The notes beneath the pieces were generated by a model. The model was given only the letters and a program-made list of their open reading frames with translations. It was not told the DNA's origin and made no database searches. The translations under genes and the position numbers were made by a program. This document shows positions 41,309-50,909 of a stretch of 64,000 bases of DNA, piece after piece (position 1 is the stretch's first letter; every line of letters starts with the position of its first letter). The DNA is from Parvularcula sp. LCG005 (GTDB lineage Bacteria > Pseudomonadota > Alphaproteobacteria > Caulobacterales > Parvularculaceae): contig NZ_CP136758.1 of the NCBI RefSeq assembly GCF_032930845.1, positions 2,185,001 to 2,249,000 on the forward strand. Direction: 5' to 3'.

Positions 41309-42684
41309 GGCCTAGCATTGGCCATGACGTTCTCGCTCGCACCGCACCGCAGGGCCGCTGCATCCGCATAACCATCGCCCTGTGAGTACAGAGCATTGAG
41401 CGAGCGCTGCTTGTTCTCCTGCGTCGCTTCAGCGGCGGATTGGAAGATGGGTAGTTTCTCGGTCAGCTCTTTCAACTCGGCCTGCATTTGTGTGCAGTCC
41501 GAATAGGCTCTGCGGGGCTCAGCAATAATGGCATCGCGCTGCCGCTCCCATTCGCTTTGCTTCGCATTGCAGGCATTCGTCGCTCGCGAAAGGCATTTTC
41601 CGTAGAGTTCATCGACCTCCCGGACGAACGCAACCCTGCCGATCACCAGACTCTGCAGCTTGGCCCTTGCACCAGCCTCGAAGGCTTCCTCGTCTGTAAT
41701 CTGATTGAGACCGCAGGCTTTCTTGTAATCCCCATTCTTGTGCCAGTGATCCCACATTTCGATCTCTTCGTAGCGGCCACGACGGGTGAAAACTTCCGAG
41801 CCTTCTGACTGGCTGAAGCGCGTGTAAATCTGGTCGACGCAGGCAGCCGTCGCCTGATACTCGACTTCCTCCGGACTCAGCACATTCGTAGGCCTCGGAG
41901 GAATGGCTCTCTGCTCCGGCATTTTGCAGGAGCCGCCCATGTTGGCCTTGTTGAACTGCAGGCTGTAGCGCAGGTCCCCAATCCGCTTTTCGACATTGGA
42001 AAGTCTGGATGCGATATCCTCATCGCGAGCGACAGCCTGCGCTGCAGTCAGGTAAGTGTTGGCATACGGATTTGCGAAACGATACGGATCGCTCGTATCA
42101 GCGCGCACAGGGATCGGCTTGCCTGTATAGTCGTGCAGCACGAGACAAGAGCGCCCCTGAGCCAGCTCGGCAAAATCAGCCGTTGGGAACGTCACTACGT
42201 TGTTGATGAACTTGCCGCCAGCCAGGTGCTCCGCCGCCTGGGGCGGCAGCCCGGGATCAGTGCTTGCCAGGATCACCGGATTGACTTCATAGGCACGCGC
42301 TTGCTGAGTGCAGGCCTTATAGCTTCGCGTCAGTTCGTTCCGATAGGGCTGCAGATTGGCAACCTGTTGCTGGGGCGTGCCCGTGATCATTTCAAAGCCA
42401 CGAACCTGACCAGCTAGACCATACACACCTCGCCAATTGCTCTGAAGCTGGCGGATATGCGCATCAACGCGGTCGATCTCTGACTTGAGGTCATCACATC
42501 GCACCGGCGTTCGGTCCGTGACCTTCGTTCGGTACACAACGATCTGATCGGGCGAGACCTGGGCCACGACTTCGCCGGGACGCGGCGCGACGTATTCAGG
42601 TTCAACAACGTGGAATTTTGGACCAGTCGCAGATGCGGCGCAGCCGCCAGCCAACAGGCAGGCTGCCAAAGCACGGGTTTTCAT
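41305..42684 (-). CDS. Transfer-associated lipoprotein
   Basis: The 459-residue product has a lipobox at its N-terminus (ACLLAGGCAAS, Cys near residue 15) and long helical, cysteine-containing segments (DDLKSEIDRVDAHIRQLQSNWRGVYGLAG; AACVDQIYTRFSQSEG). It overlaps the coupling-protein gene by four bases and follows a single-span membrane protein by two, so the three are one operon. A role in connecting the coupling ATPase to the envelope is inferred from context. Confidence 0.65.
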   Translation of the reverse strand: MKTRALAACLLAGGCAASATGPKFHVVEPEYVAPRPGEVVAQVSPDQIVVYRTKVTDRTPVRCDDLKSEIDRVDAHIRQLQSNWRGVYGLAGQVRGFEMITGTPQQQVANLQPYRNELTRSYKACTQQARAYEVNPVILASTDPGLPPQAAEHLAGGKFINNVVTFPTADFAELAQGRSCLVLHDYTGKPIPVRADTSDPYRFANPYANTYLTAAQAVARDEDIASRLSNVEKRIGDLRYSLQFNKANMGGSCKMPEQRAIPPRPTNVLSPEEVEYQATAACVDQIYTRFSQSEGSEVFTRRGRYEEIEMWDHWHKNGDYKKACGLNQITDEEAFEAGARAKLQSLVIGRVAFVREVDELYGKCLSRATNACNAKQSEWERQRDAIIAEPRRAYSDCTQMQAELKELTEKLPIFQSAAEATQENKQRSLNALYSQGDGYADAAALRCGASENVMANARP

Positions 42685-42686
42685 GA

Positions 42687-43316
42687 TCAGCCTCCGGAAT
42701 TTTGGATATCAGCGAACTCTTCACAGGGAGCAGATGCCGCCATCTTCGCCCGCACAGAGCACTCGGACCACCGGCCTGTTTGAGCCATGCAGCTGGCCTG
42801 TACATCCTGAACAATTTGGGTTCGCTGCACTTCGCAGGCCTGAGCAGCGGCAATCCGCGCACGCTGCGTCTCCGTCTGGCGGATGAATTCGGTTTCTGCA
42901 GGGGCAATGGTCAGTCTGGCCTGTGCCTGGCCTTCCGCTTCGATAGCGGCGGCATCGCTTTTGCCGTGCGCCTGCGTGACGATAGCATCGCGCTCACCCT
43001 CGGCCTGTATGCGCCTCGCATCGGCTAGACCTGGCGCAGCGACCAGCTCTCTTTTTGCAGTGGTCGTCCCCACTTTTTCTGCCACAACCGTGGAGGCCTT
43101 CAACGGCTCCGGCAGCACGAATTCTCCCACGAACAGGTAGATGAGTGCCAGCGTGCCGCCGTAAGTGCTGACACGCTTCATCACTGCGTCCATCACTTGA
43201 ATGATTTTCGGCGTACCACCCGAGCGATGCTCGGCAAGCTGATGATGTTGTGTCATTGTTGGTGCAGCCGAGCGCCTCGCGCGCACGACTGTTCCGTATA
43301 CGTCTTCTTGAGACAT
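42687..43316 (-). CDS. Single-span membrane protein of tra operon
   Basis: The 209-residue product has a cytoplasmic N-terminus, one membrane span (YGGTLALIYLFVGEFVL, about residues 52-70) and an alanine-rich helical region (AEGERDAIVTQAHGKSDAAAIEAEGQAQARL) like the coiled coils of stomatin-type proteins. A pair of cysteines near the C-terminus may form a disulfide. It is the first gene of the operon leading to the coupling ATPase. Confidence 0.55.
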   Translation of the reverse strand: MSQEDVYGTVVRARRSAAPTMTQHHQLAEHRSGGTPKIIQVMDAVMKRVSTYGGTLALIYLFVGEFVLPEPLKASTVVAEKVGTTTAKRELVAAPGLADARRIQAEGERDAIVTQAHGKSDAAAIEAEGQAQARLTIAPAETEFIRQTETQRARIAAAQACEVQRTQIVQDVQASCMAQTGRWSECSVRAKMAASAPCEEFADIQNSGG

Positions 43317-43866
43317 ATCCCCCGTAACCTCTGTCCATTCCCAGGAACAATTTTAATCCGAAAAATTTCGCGGCTGGCAACCCATAATTGTGGGAGCGCT
43401 ACCGAGATCGCCAGTCAACGAATGTCATCACGAGTCCTTTTCAGCACCGTTTCGGATGCGGAAATTGTTCGCTCTGAGCGACAGGCGTTGGTCCTACAAT
43501 TGAGATCAGCGGATTTAGCGTTGTACGCAAGATGTGCGTGGTAATACCACGCGATCTTGGCAAGGGGGCCCGCTGCGCGCCCCCGTTGCATCCCCCCCGG
43601 CTGTGGCGACTGTCAGGCATTGAGCCTTCATCCGCCATGCCATCGTATCGTCGATGGATCTCTCGTCAGGGTAATGGGCCGAGGGCACCCGCCAATCAGG
43701 GGAGCGTTCCGGCTGCCCCCGATACTCCCATGACCAACGCTTTCGTGCGTTGGATCACGACCAAAGAGCCTGCCCGTGCTCTTTGGAAACATGGGCCAAC
43801 CCTCTCGCGGGTTGGATGCGCGTCAGCTTTACCGCTCTGAACCCGGTGAAAAAATGCTCGCGATAT
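43317..43866. other. Long divergent intergenic region with possible oriT
   Basis: Between the starts of the tra operon (minus) and the defence operon (plus) lie about 550 bases without a supported gene. The main structure is a pair of strong inverted repeats at 43528-43588, described separately. Confidence 0.4.
43528..43588. other. Candidate origin of transfer: two adjacent inverted repeats
   Basis: The first repeat has arms CAAGATGTGCGTGGT (43528-43542) and ACCACGCGATCTTG (43546-43559) with a three-base loop. The second has CAAGGGGGC/GCCCCCGTTG arms at 43561-43588. Because they lie between divergent starts they are unlikely to be terminators; relaxase and coupling genes are in the same element, so oriT is plausible. 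Confidence 0.4.
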
Positions 43867-43885
43867 GTGTATCCGTTGGGTACAC
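43867..43885 (+). promoter_or_regulatory. Palindrome upstream of RHH regulator
   Basis: GTGTATCCGTTGGGTACAC is a 19-base inverted repeat (GTGTANCC/GGNTACAC) ending nine bases before the RHH gene start. The spacing fits an operator through which the RHH protein represses the operon. Confidence 0.55.
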
Positions 43886-43893
43886 TCATCTTC

Positions 43894-44085
43894 ATGAAAG
43901 ATTCGGGCCTTCGCATTCGCATTGAGCGTGACCTCCGGGAGCGCTTCCTAGAGACATGCCGACGACAAGACCGGCCAGCGGCTCAGGTCATTCGCGAGTT
44001 CATGCGCGACTACATCGACGCCCATCCGAATCTCGAAAAGCCCACCGAGCGTGCTCCAAAATCCGATGTGAGGCGCAAGGCATGA
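43894..44085 (+). CDS. Ribbon-helix-helix regulator heading the defence operon
   Basis: From ATG 43894 the product is 63 residues: a short strand (GLRIRIERDLRERFLET), then two helices (CRRQDRPAAQVIREFMRDYIDAH), matching Arc/MetJ-type ribbon-helix-helix DNA-binding proteins; the tail is basic. An upstream start would add 48 residues read from non-coding sequence. It overlaps the helicase gene by four bases (ATGA). With a palindrome directly upstream, it is the likely autorepressor of the whole operon. Confidence 0.75.
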   Translation: MKDSGLRIRIERDLRERFLETCRRQDRPAAQVIREFMRDYIDAHPNLEKPTERAPKSDVRRKA

Positions 44086-47000
44086 GAGTCATCGACAATA
44101 TCACCACGCTGCTTGGCGAAGACCTGCGCCAAACGATAGGTCGCGGCGACCGGTTGAAAATTGCCGCCTCCTGCTTCTCAATTTACGCGTTCGAAGCCTT
44201 GAAATCCGAGCTGCAAAAGGTCGACGGTGTGGATTTCATTTTCACAGCACCGACGTTCGTGCCTGAGGGAGTGACCGATAAGCTACGAAAAGAACGGCGT
44301 GAATTTTTCATTCCGCGCGCTGAGCGAGAACGCAGTCTGTACGGCTCGGAGTTCGAAATTCAGCTTCGTAACAAGCTCACGCAGCGGGCGATTGCCCGCG
44401 AATGCGCGGATTGGATTCGTAAGAAAGCGCGCTTCAAATCGAACAAAACCCGCTCGGCGATGCAGCAATTTATGTGCGTGGACGGGCAGAAGGAGCCAGC
44501 TGCATACATGCCCATAAACGGCTTCACCGCTGTCGATCTTGGGTATCAGAAGGGCGACGCTGTTTCGAACATCGTCAATCGGTTCAACGCCGCGCCGTAC
44601 ACCGACACCTACCTGGATTTGTTCGACCAAATTTGGGCCGATTCAGAGAAGCTGGAAGATGTGACGGAAGCGATCTGCGCACATATTGAGTCCGTGTACC
44701 AAGAGAATTCGCCGGAGAGGATATATTTCCTAATCCTCTACAACCTCTTTCGAGAATTCCTCGAACAGGTCGATGAGGACGTTCTTCCAAACGATTTGAC
44801 CGGTTATCAGGACAGCGTCGTCTGGAATAAGCTATTCAATTATCAACGGGATGCCGCGACAGGCATCATCAATAAGCTGGAGACCTATAATGGGTGCATT
44901 CTTGCCGATAGCGTCGGCCTTGGAAAGACATTCACTGCTCTCGCGGTCATCAAATATTATGAGCTGCGCAACCGTGCGGTTCTGGTCTTGTGCCCTAAGA
45001 AACTCGCCGACAACTGGCTGAATTTCAATACAAACTTGAAAACCAACATCTTCTCGAAAGACCGCTTCAATTATGATGTGTTGTGTCACACGGATTTGTC
45101 GCGCACTACCGGCGACTCTTTCGGGATACCGCTAAACCGCGTGAACTGGGGCAACTACGATCTCGTTGTGATTGATGAATCTCACAATTTCCGCAACAAT
45201 GATATCTACAAGGACAAAGAGACCAGATATCAAAAACTGATGAACCAGGTTATCCGCGAGGGCGTGAAAACCAAAGTTTTGATGCTCTCTGCGACGCCGG
45301 TGAACAATCGCTTCACAGACCTACGAAATCAGCTGGCACTCGCATATGAGGGTCAATCTGAAAGTCTGAGTAAGAAGCTCAAGTCCCAAAGCAGTGTGGA
45401 AGAGATTTTTCGCCGAGCGCAGACGGCCTTCAACACCTGGTCGAAACTTCCGATTGAGGAGCGAACTGCCCCATCAATTCTCAAGATGCTCGACTTCGAC
45501 TTCTTCGAGCTTCTCGATAGCGTGACGATCGCAAGGTCGCGAAAGCACATCGAAACCTTCTATGACACGTCGGACATCGGAAAATTTCCCGAGCGTCGGA
45601 AGCCACTTTCGTTCCATTGCCCACTTACGACGCGAAAAGACGTCATGAGCCTGAACGAGATCGTTGCCCAACTCGGTATGCTCAAGCTCGCAGTCTACGC
45701 GCCCCTTAGCTATATCCTCCCCAGCCGGATCAAGAAATACGAAGAGTTATACGATACCGAAGTCGAGGGCGGTAAAGGGGCTTTGAAGCAAGCCGACCGG
45801 GAGCGGAGCCTTCAGGCTCTGATGACCACCAACCTTCTCAAGCGCTTAGAGAGTTCGGTCGAGGCGTTCCGCCTGACACTACGGTCGTTGAGGGCAAACC
45901 TAAACGGAACGCTCGATGCCATCGCTGACTTTGAGCGATCCGGCGGCATGTTTGAGGTTTCTGACTACAGCGAAGACGCAGCGAATTTCGATCCTGACGA
46001 TGACGATCTATCCGGCCTGGGCGAATTTACAGTTGGTAAAAAAATTCAGATCAGCCTTGCCGACATGGACGTGCAGTCCTGGACCCACGACCTAAAGGGA
46101 GACCTCGCGCTCATTGATGCCCTGCTCGCATCGATGGATCTCATTCGGCCTGAAGACGACGCGAAGCTCCAGCATCTTAAGAAGCACGTTCGCGATAAGA
46201 TCAACGCGCCGATCAATCCCGGCAACAAGAAGGTCCTGATTTTCACGGCCTTTGCCGACACGGCGAATTATCTTTACCAACACATCGCTAGCGACCTAGC
46301 GAAAACTGCAGGTCTAGACTCTGGGCGGGTCACAGGCTCCGACGCGCCAAAGACCACGCTCAAAAAGGGCTACGACTTCCAGTCCATCCTCACGCTCTTC
46401 TCGCCGCGCTCGAAGGACAAGCACCTCGTGCTCCCAAACGAGGATGCGGAGATCGACATACTGATTGCGACGGACTGCATCTCCGAAGGTCAAAACCTTC
46501 AGGACTGTGACTATCTAATCAACTACGACATCCACTGGAACCCCGTGCGGATCATCCAGCGTTTTGGTCGGATCGACCGGATCGGCTCCCCGAACGCTGA
46601 AATCCAGCTGGTGAACTACTGGCCCGACATCACGCTAGACGAATACATCAACCTGAAGGAGCGGGTCGAGAACCGAATGATGATCGCCGACGTCACCGCA
46701 ACCGGCGACGACAACGTCCTCACCGCCAAATCAAGCGAGATCGCCTATCGCAAGGATCAGCTGCGACGCCTCCAAGAGGAAGTCATCGAGCTCGAGGACG
46801 TGAAGACCGGAGTTTCGATCACGGACCTTGGCCTCAACGATTTTCGCATGGACCTACTCAACTATGTGAAGGAGCATGACGACCTGGAGAAGATGCCGAA
46901 CGGCCTGCATGCGGTTGTCCCGGCAGATCCAACGCTCGGGTTGGAGCCCGGGGTCATCTTCGCCCTTCGCAACATCCATGACGGCGTGAACATCAACCAG

Positions 47001-47354
47001 CAAAACCGGCTGCACCCGTACTATCTCGTCTACATCTCGAACGACGGCGAGATCGTTGCGGACCATACCGAGGTGAAGAAGCTGCTCGATTTGATGCGGG
47101 CCAGCTGCAAGGGCGAAGGCCAGCCGATCCAAGCGGTCTGCCGCCTCTTCAATGACCAGACCGACGACGGGCGGAATATGAACCGCCAGTCGGAGCTGTT
47201 GAGTGAAGCCATCCGATCCATGATCGACGTGAAGGAGGAGAAGGACATTGAGAGCCTGTTCTCCCCCGGTCGCACATCGGCGCTCGTGAACACCATCGCA
47301 GGGCTGGATGACTTCGAGCTAATCGCGTTCCTGGTGGTGCAGGAGGCTGCATGA
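44082..47354 (+). CDS. SNF2-type helicase with N-terminal PLD-like region
   Basis: The 1090-residue product starts at ATG 44082, decided by the ATGA overlap. Residues 1 to about 210 resemble the PLD-like region of such helicases (LKIAASCFSIYAFEALKSELQ), but no intact HxK motif is visible. The helicase core has Walker A ILADSVGLGKTFTALAV (near 278), DESH (near 365), MLSATPVNNRF (near 403) and the C-terminal lobe IATDCISEGQNLQDCDYLINYD...RIIQRFGRIDRIGS (about 797-836). It is SF2/SNF2-like and may translocate on DNA as the sensor or motor of the system; DrmD of DISARM is a functional comparison only. Confidence 0.88.
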   Translation: MRVIDNITTLLGEDLRQTIGRGDRLKIAASCFSIYAFEALKSELQKVDGVDFIFTAPTFVPEGVTDKLRKERREFFIPRAERERSLYGSEFEIQLRNKLTQRAIARECADWIRKKARFKSNKTRSAMQQFMCVDGQKEPAAYMPINGFTAVDLGYQKGDAVSNIVNRFNAAPYTDTYLDLFDQIWADSEKLEDVTEAICAHIESVYQENSPERIYFLILYNLFREFLEQVDEDVLPNDLTGYQDSVVWNKLFNYQRDAATGIINKLETYNGCILADSVGLGKTFTALAVIKYYELRNRAVLVLCPKKLADNWLNFNTNLKTNIFSKDRFNYDVLCHTDLSRTTGDSFGIPLNRVNWGNYDLVVIDESHNFRNNDIYKDKETRYQKLMNQVIREGVKTKVLMLSATPVNNRFTDLRNQLALAYEGQSESLSKKLKSQSSVEEIFRRAQTAFNTWSKLPIEERTAPSILKMLDFDFFELLDSVTIARSRKHIETFYDTSDIGKFPERRKPLSFHCPLTTRKDVMSLNEIVAQLGMLKLAVYAPLSYILPSRIKKYEELYDTEVEGGKGALKQADRERSLQALMTTNLLKRLESSVEAFRLTLRSLRANLNGTLDAIADFERSGGMFEVSDYSEDAANFDPDDDDLSGLGEFTVGKKIQISLADMDVQSWTHDLKGDLALIDALLASMDLIRPEDDAKLQHLKKHVRDKINAPINPGNKKVLIFTAFADTANYLYQHIASDLAKTAGLDSGRVTGSDAPKTTLKKGYDFQSILTLFSPRSKDKHLVLPNEDAEIDILIATDCISEGQNLQDCDYLINYDIHWNPVRIIQRFGRIDRIGSPNAEIQLVNYWPDITLDEYINLKERVENRMMIADVTATGDDNVLTAKSSEIAYRKDQLRRLQEEVIELEDVKTGVSITDLGLNDFRMDLLNYVKEHDDLEKMPNGLHAVVPADPTLGLEPGVIFALRNIHDGVNINQQNRLHPYYLVYISNDGEIVADHTEVKKLLDLMRASCKGEGQPIQAVCRLFNDQTDDGRNMNRQSELLSEAIRSMIDVKEEKDIESLFSPGRTSALVNTIAGLDDFELIAFLVVQEAA

Positions 47355-48019
47355 CCGCCTGCTATGACTACCCAAAGGCGGCCCGATTTGGGCGCATGGT
47401 CCCGAAGACCAAAATCTACGATGCAGCGCGCGCGCCTGAAAAGCTTCGCCAGCTCTTTGTGGACCAAGTGGACCGCATCACGTGGGCGTACAAGGTGGCG
47501 CCGGAGACGATCAATCTAAATGCCGTGCCGGGCGTGCCTGAGATACAGGTGTTCGAGGTGCGCCTCCGGGCTGCCACGCTTGAGCATGCCGTACTCGCGG
47601 CTATCGATAAGGCGGTAGCTTACCCGATCCTCTTTGAGCTGATCAAAGGAGGAGAGCGGCAGATGATCGCTGCCTACAAGCGCCCGAGCGAAGCAGACAG
47701 CGCAAGGTGGGTGGTCAGCGAGTATTTCGCAGCGGGCTGGGAGCCTGTGGATAACCCACGCAAACCCATCCCTCGCGTCCTCGACCTCGGCGCGCTCTAT
47801 GATAGGGTTTTATCTGAATTGATGCCCGTGCGTCCGCTTCAGGGTGAAAAGCTGCCCGACCGTGTTGCGCGGATCGAGGCGATTTGGGCGACAGAACGCG
47901 ACGTCGCGCGGATTAAGGCGCGGCTCGCCCGCGAAAAGCAATTCAACAAAAGGATCGTGATTAACGCCGAGCTAAGGCGCGCTCTGGGGATGTTAGAAGC
48001 CCTTCGGAATGAACAATGA
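47351..48019 (+). CDS. DUF4391 protein of the defence operon
   Basis: The 222-residue product fits DUF4391 (KLRQLFVDQVDRITWAYKVAPETINLNAV, IQVFEVRLRA, VLAAIDKAVAYPILFEL, QMIAAYKRP). This family is commonly encoded beside helicase and methyltransferase genes, and its biochemical function is unknown. The C-terminal third is helical (ATERDVARIKARLAREKQFNKRIVINAELRRA). It overlaps the helicase stop by four bases, so stoichiometric synthesis is likely. Confidence 0.82.
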   Translation: MTACYDYPKAARFGRMVPKTKIYDAARAPEKLRQLFVDQVDRITWAYKVAPETINLNAVPGVPEIQVFEVRLRAATLEHAVLAAIDKAVAYPILFELIKGGERQMIAAYKRPSEADSARWVVSEYFAAGWEPVDNPRKPIPRVLDLGALYDRVLSELMPVRPLQGEKLPDRVARIEAIWATERDVARIKARLAREKQFNKRIVINAELRRALGMLEALRNEQ

Positions 48020-48040
48020 TACGCGCGCGGGAAACGATAT

Positions 48041-48970
48041 ATGAAAATTGATCGACTATATACGCACCCAGACGCAGATTTGCTGAAAACTATCGTCGAT
48101 TCACCAAATTTACGCGTAGCCTCTCCTTACTATTCAGAGGTTGCCCTGCGGGTGATAGATGAAAATACAGTACGCGATATGGTTTTTATTACTCGTTTGC
48201 CTTACGAATTTAATAGACCACCCGCCTTTATTGAAAACGACCCAGCTCCAATTATATCTTTATATAAACGAATTCAAAGATTCACGCTCTATGCGCTTCC
48301 CACATTGCATGCAAAAATTTATATAAACTATCGCTGTGCTTGGATTGGGAGCTCAAATTTTTCAACGAACGGCTTTTCCAGTCAAGAGGAGATAATCGCC
48401 GAAATTCCCCAACCCGCGAATGAGATAGTTAATGCGTTTGATTCGTACATCGGTGTTTCGAGACCTATTAAATTGACCGAAGTCCAACAGCTCGCACACT
48501 GGATTGATGCGGGCTTGACCAAGGTTCTAAACGCACAAACCTCCCAAATAAGTGAGCGAGGAAGCGTCCATCCACCGTACTCCATTGAAGATTTTGAAGT
48601 TTGGCTCCAAGAACCGACTGCACCCCACTCCGAGATCAGACGCACGATACTCAACCAATTGCACGGCAAGAACCAAATGAGTGGTCATGTGAAACATGCA
48701 TTTAATGGCGTTCTTTCCTTCTTTCGAATATATCCCAGCAATTTATCATCAGTGAAGTGCTCGGATTATGAAAATATTCCAGACAGGACCATAAATCAAT
48801 TACGAGATTTCATAATTGAGTATGGCGATGAATACAGGGGTATAAATGGTGGGTATTGGAGAAATTATCTTTCCTCTAATATTGGCGGTATGCAGAATGG
48901 CGGAGGTGCCGGAGATGCTGTGGTTAAGCGATGCCTTGTTCTAATGCCGCACTATATTGATCACAAGTAA
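48041..48970 (+). CDS. PLD-family nuclease-like protein with one HKD motif
   Basis: The 309-residue protein carries one phospholipase-D-type motif: LPTLHAKIYINYRCAWIGSSNFSTNGFSSQEEI (His near 90, Lys near 92, Asn near 107). Single-motif members dimerise to form an active site, as in Nuc and the restriction enzyme BfiI, so DNA cleavage is plausible. The C-terminal half has no recognised domain. The gene is much more AT-rich than the helicase before it and lies 21 bases after DUF4391, suggesting later insertion into the operon. Confidence 0.78.
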   Translation: MKIDRLYTHPDADLLKTIVDSPNLRVASPYYSEVALRVIDENTVRDMVFITRLPYEFNRPPAFIENDPAPIISLYKRIQRFTLYALPTLHAKIYINYRCAWIGSSNFSTNGFSSQEEIIAEIPQPANEIVNAFDSYIGVSRPIKLTEVQQLAHWIDAGLTKVLNAQTSQISERGSVHPPYSIEDFEVWLQEPTAPHSEIRRTILNQLHGKNQMSGHVKHAFNGVLSFFRIYPSNLSSVKCSDYENIPDRTINQLRDFIIEYGDEYRGINGGYWRNYLSSNIGGMQNGGGAGDAVVKRCLVLMPHYIDHK

Positions 48971-48985
48971 TAGAGGATTCGCAAA

Positions 48986-50896
48986 GTGGGTAAAAAAATG
49001 AAGATGCATAGCCCGAACCTGGCTGACGAGAACATCGCGAAAATTTACGAGCTGTTTCCGGGCTGCGTGACGGAAGCAACGGATGAGAGCGGCAAACTTT
49101 TTTTTGCGGTCGACTTCGACCAGCTTCGCCAGGAATTATCCAATTGCATCGTCGAGGGGCCTCAGGAGCGCTACCGGCTTGATTGGCCTGGGAAGAAGGA
49201 AGCAATTTTGACGGCCAATACGCCGATAGCCAAAACCCTCCGCCCTAAAAGGTCAGACAGCGTAAATTTCGAAGAGACGGGAAACCTCTTCATCGAGGGG
49301 GATAATCTAGAAGCATTGAAGCTAATCCAAGAATCGTTTCTTGGCCGCGTCGACATGATCTACATAGACCCACCTTACAACACGGGCCGAAACCTAATAT
49401 ACAAAAATGATTATAGTGAGACTGTTTCAGATTTTCTTGAGCGGTCGAACCAAAAATCTGAAGAAAAAGACAAACTTGTCGCTAATCCGGAGACTAGCGG
49501 GAGATTTCATTCCGAGTGGCTTTCAATGATGTATCCACGTTTGAGGGTGGCAAAAAATATTCTCAAACGAGACGGTGTTCTCGTATGCGCTATTGATGAA
49601 AATGAATTCGGCACTCTTTCTGTTCTCCTAAAAGAAGTTTTCAGCGGCTCTGCCTGGGAGCACGCCTATGTGTCTGTGGTTCACAATCCAAGAGGACAAC
49701 AAGGGGCGAATTTCTCGTATGTGAATGAGTACTTGATTTTTATATATCCCTCGGGGGTGAAAGCGATTGGCGATAGGCAGATCAGAGAAGAAGATGTTAG
49801 TTGGTCCCAGTTCCGCAATTGGGGCGGTGAATCAGAGCGCAGGGATGCCAAAAATTGCTTTTATCCGGTTATGGTGAAAGGCGACGAGATCGTCGGATTT
49901 GGCGATGTTGTACCTGATCATGTTCATCCTGCTCAGACTGAGTGGGACGGCGATATTGCTTACGTTTATCCGATCGACAACCAAGGCATAGAAAGAAAGT
50001 GGCGGTATGCTCGCCAAAGTGTTGACGAAATCTCAATGATGCTGCGTGCCCGCAAAGATGCTAACGGTTACCAAATTGAGATTGGAAAGACATTTGGGCG
50101 ATACAAGAGTGTTTGGACAGATAAGCGCTATGATTCAAACGAATACGGAACAAAACTGATCAATAATCTCGTCGAAGGATCAGGCTTCACGTTCCCGAAG
50201 AGTCTATGGGCGGTCTATGATCCAATCGAAGCGGTTACGCGAAACAACAAAGACGCAATCATACTGGATTTTTTCGCGGGCTCCGCGACGACCGCACACG
50301 CGGTTATGCAGTTAAATGCTAATGATGACGGAAACCGAAAATTCATCATGGTCCAGGTTCCCGAGCCTATTCCTGAAGATTCGCCACCATTCAAAAATGG
50401 TTTTCATACGATCGCTGAAATTTCGAAAGAACGCATTCGTCAGGCCGGAAAGCAACTTGCGACTACCTCGACAAGCATCGATATGGGGATGCGGGTTCTC
50501 AAGGTTGATAGTTCAAATATGTCTTCAACCTACTATTCCGCCGAAGAACTGACTCAAGGCGCGCTACTAGACGCAGTCGAAAACGTAAAACCGGACCGGA
50601 CAGACCCCGAGGATTTGCTCTTCCAGGTGCTCGTCGATTGGGGCGTCGATTTGACTCTGCCGATCCGCCGAGAAACGATCAGTGATAAGACCGTCTTCTT
50701 CGTCAACCATGAGCCCTATGACCTGATCGCGTGCTTCGACTATGGCGTGACCGAAGAGCTGGTGAAGGAGCTCGCCAAGCATGAGCCAGCTCGCGTTGTG
50801 TTTCGCGACAATGGTTTCGTCTCCGATGCCGTGAAGATCAATGTGGAGCAAATTTTCAAGCAGCTCTCCCCCTCCACCGACGTGAAGTCGATCTAA
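48986..50896 (+). CDS. mod: Type III restriction-modification methyltransferase (Mod)
   Basis: This beta-class adenine-N6 methyltransferase has 636 residues from a GTG start at 48986 with GAGGA upstream. Motif IV is IDPPYNTG (about 126-133) and motif I follows much later as [18 protein letters not shown] (about 427-444), the type III order. Between them the sequence is AT-rich and variable, as expected of the target-recognition domain; the ends are GC-rich. It should methylate one strand of an asymmetric site and give Res its specificity. Its product is 13 bases before res. Confidence 0.93.
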   Translation: MGKKMKMHSPNLADENIAKIYELFPGCVTEATDESGKLFFAVDFDQLRQELSNCIVEGPQERYRLDWPGKKEAILTANTPIAKTLRPKRSDSVNFEETGNLFIEGDNLEALKLIQESFLGRVDMIYIDPPYNTGRNLIYKNDYSETVSDFLERSNQKSEEKDKLVANPETSGRFHSEWLSMMYPRLRVAKNILKRDGVLVCAIDENEFGTLSVLLKEVFSGSAWEHAYVSVVHNPRGQQGANFSYVNEYLIFIYPSGVKAIGDRQIREEDVSWSQFRNWGGESERRDAKNCFYPVMVKGDEIVGFGDVVPDHVHPAQTEWDGDIAYVYPIDNQGIERKWRYARQSVDEISMMLRARKDANGYQIEIGKTFGRYKSVWTDKRYDSNEYGTKLINNLVEGSGFTFPKSLWAVYDPIEAVTRNNKDAIILDFFAGSATTAHAVMQLNANDDGNRKFIMVQVPEPIPEDSPPFKNGFHTIAEISKERIRQAGKQLATTSTSIDMGMRVLKVDSSNMSSTYYSAEELTQGALLDAVENVKPDRTDPEDLLFQVLVDWGVDLTLPIRRETISDKTVFFVNHEPYDLIACFDYGVTEELVKELAKHEPARVVFRDNGFVSDAVKINVEQIFKQLSPSTDVKSI

Positions 50897-50909
50897 GGGC
50901 GGGTGCGGC

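Noticed and set aside
39731-43316. Complete type IV secretion system
   Set aside because: Only a coupling ATPase and associated envelope proteins are seen; VirB4, VirB8-VirB10 and other channel genes are absent.
43956-44081. Longer N-terminus of the helicase
   Set aside because: The upstream part of the frame lies inside the RHH gene in another frame; the ATGA overlap at 44082 is a better start.
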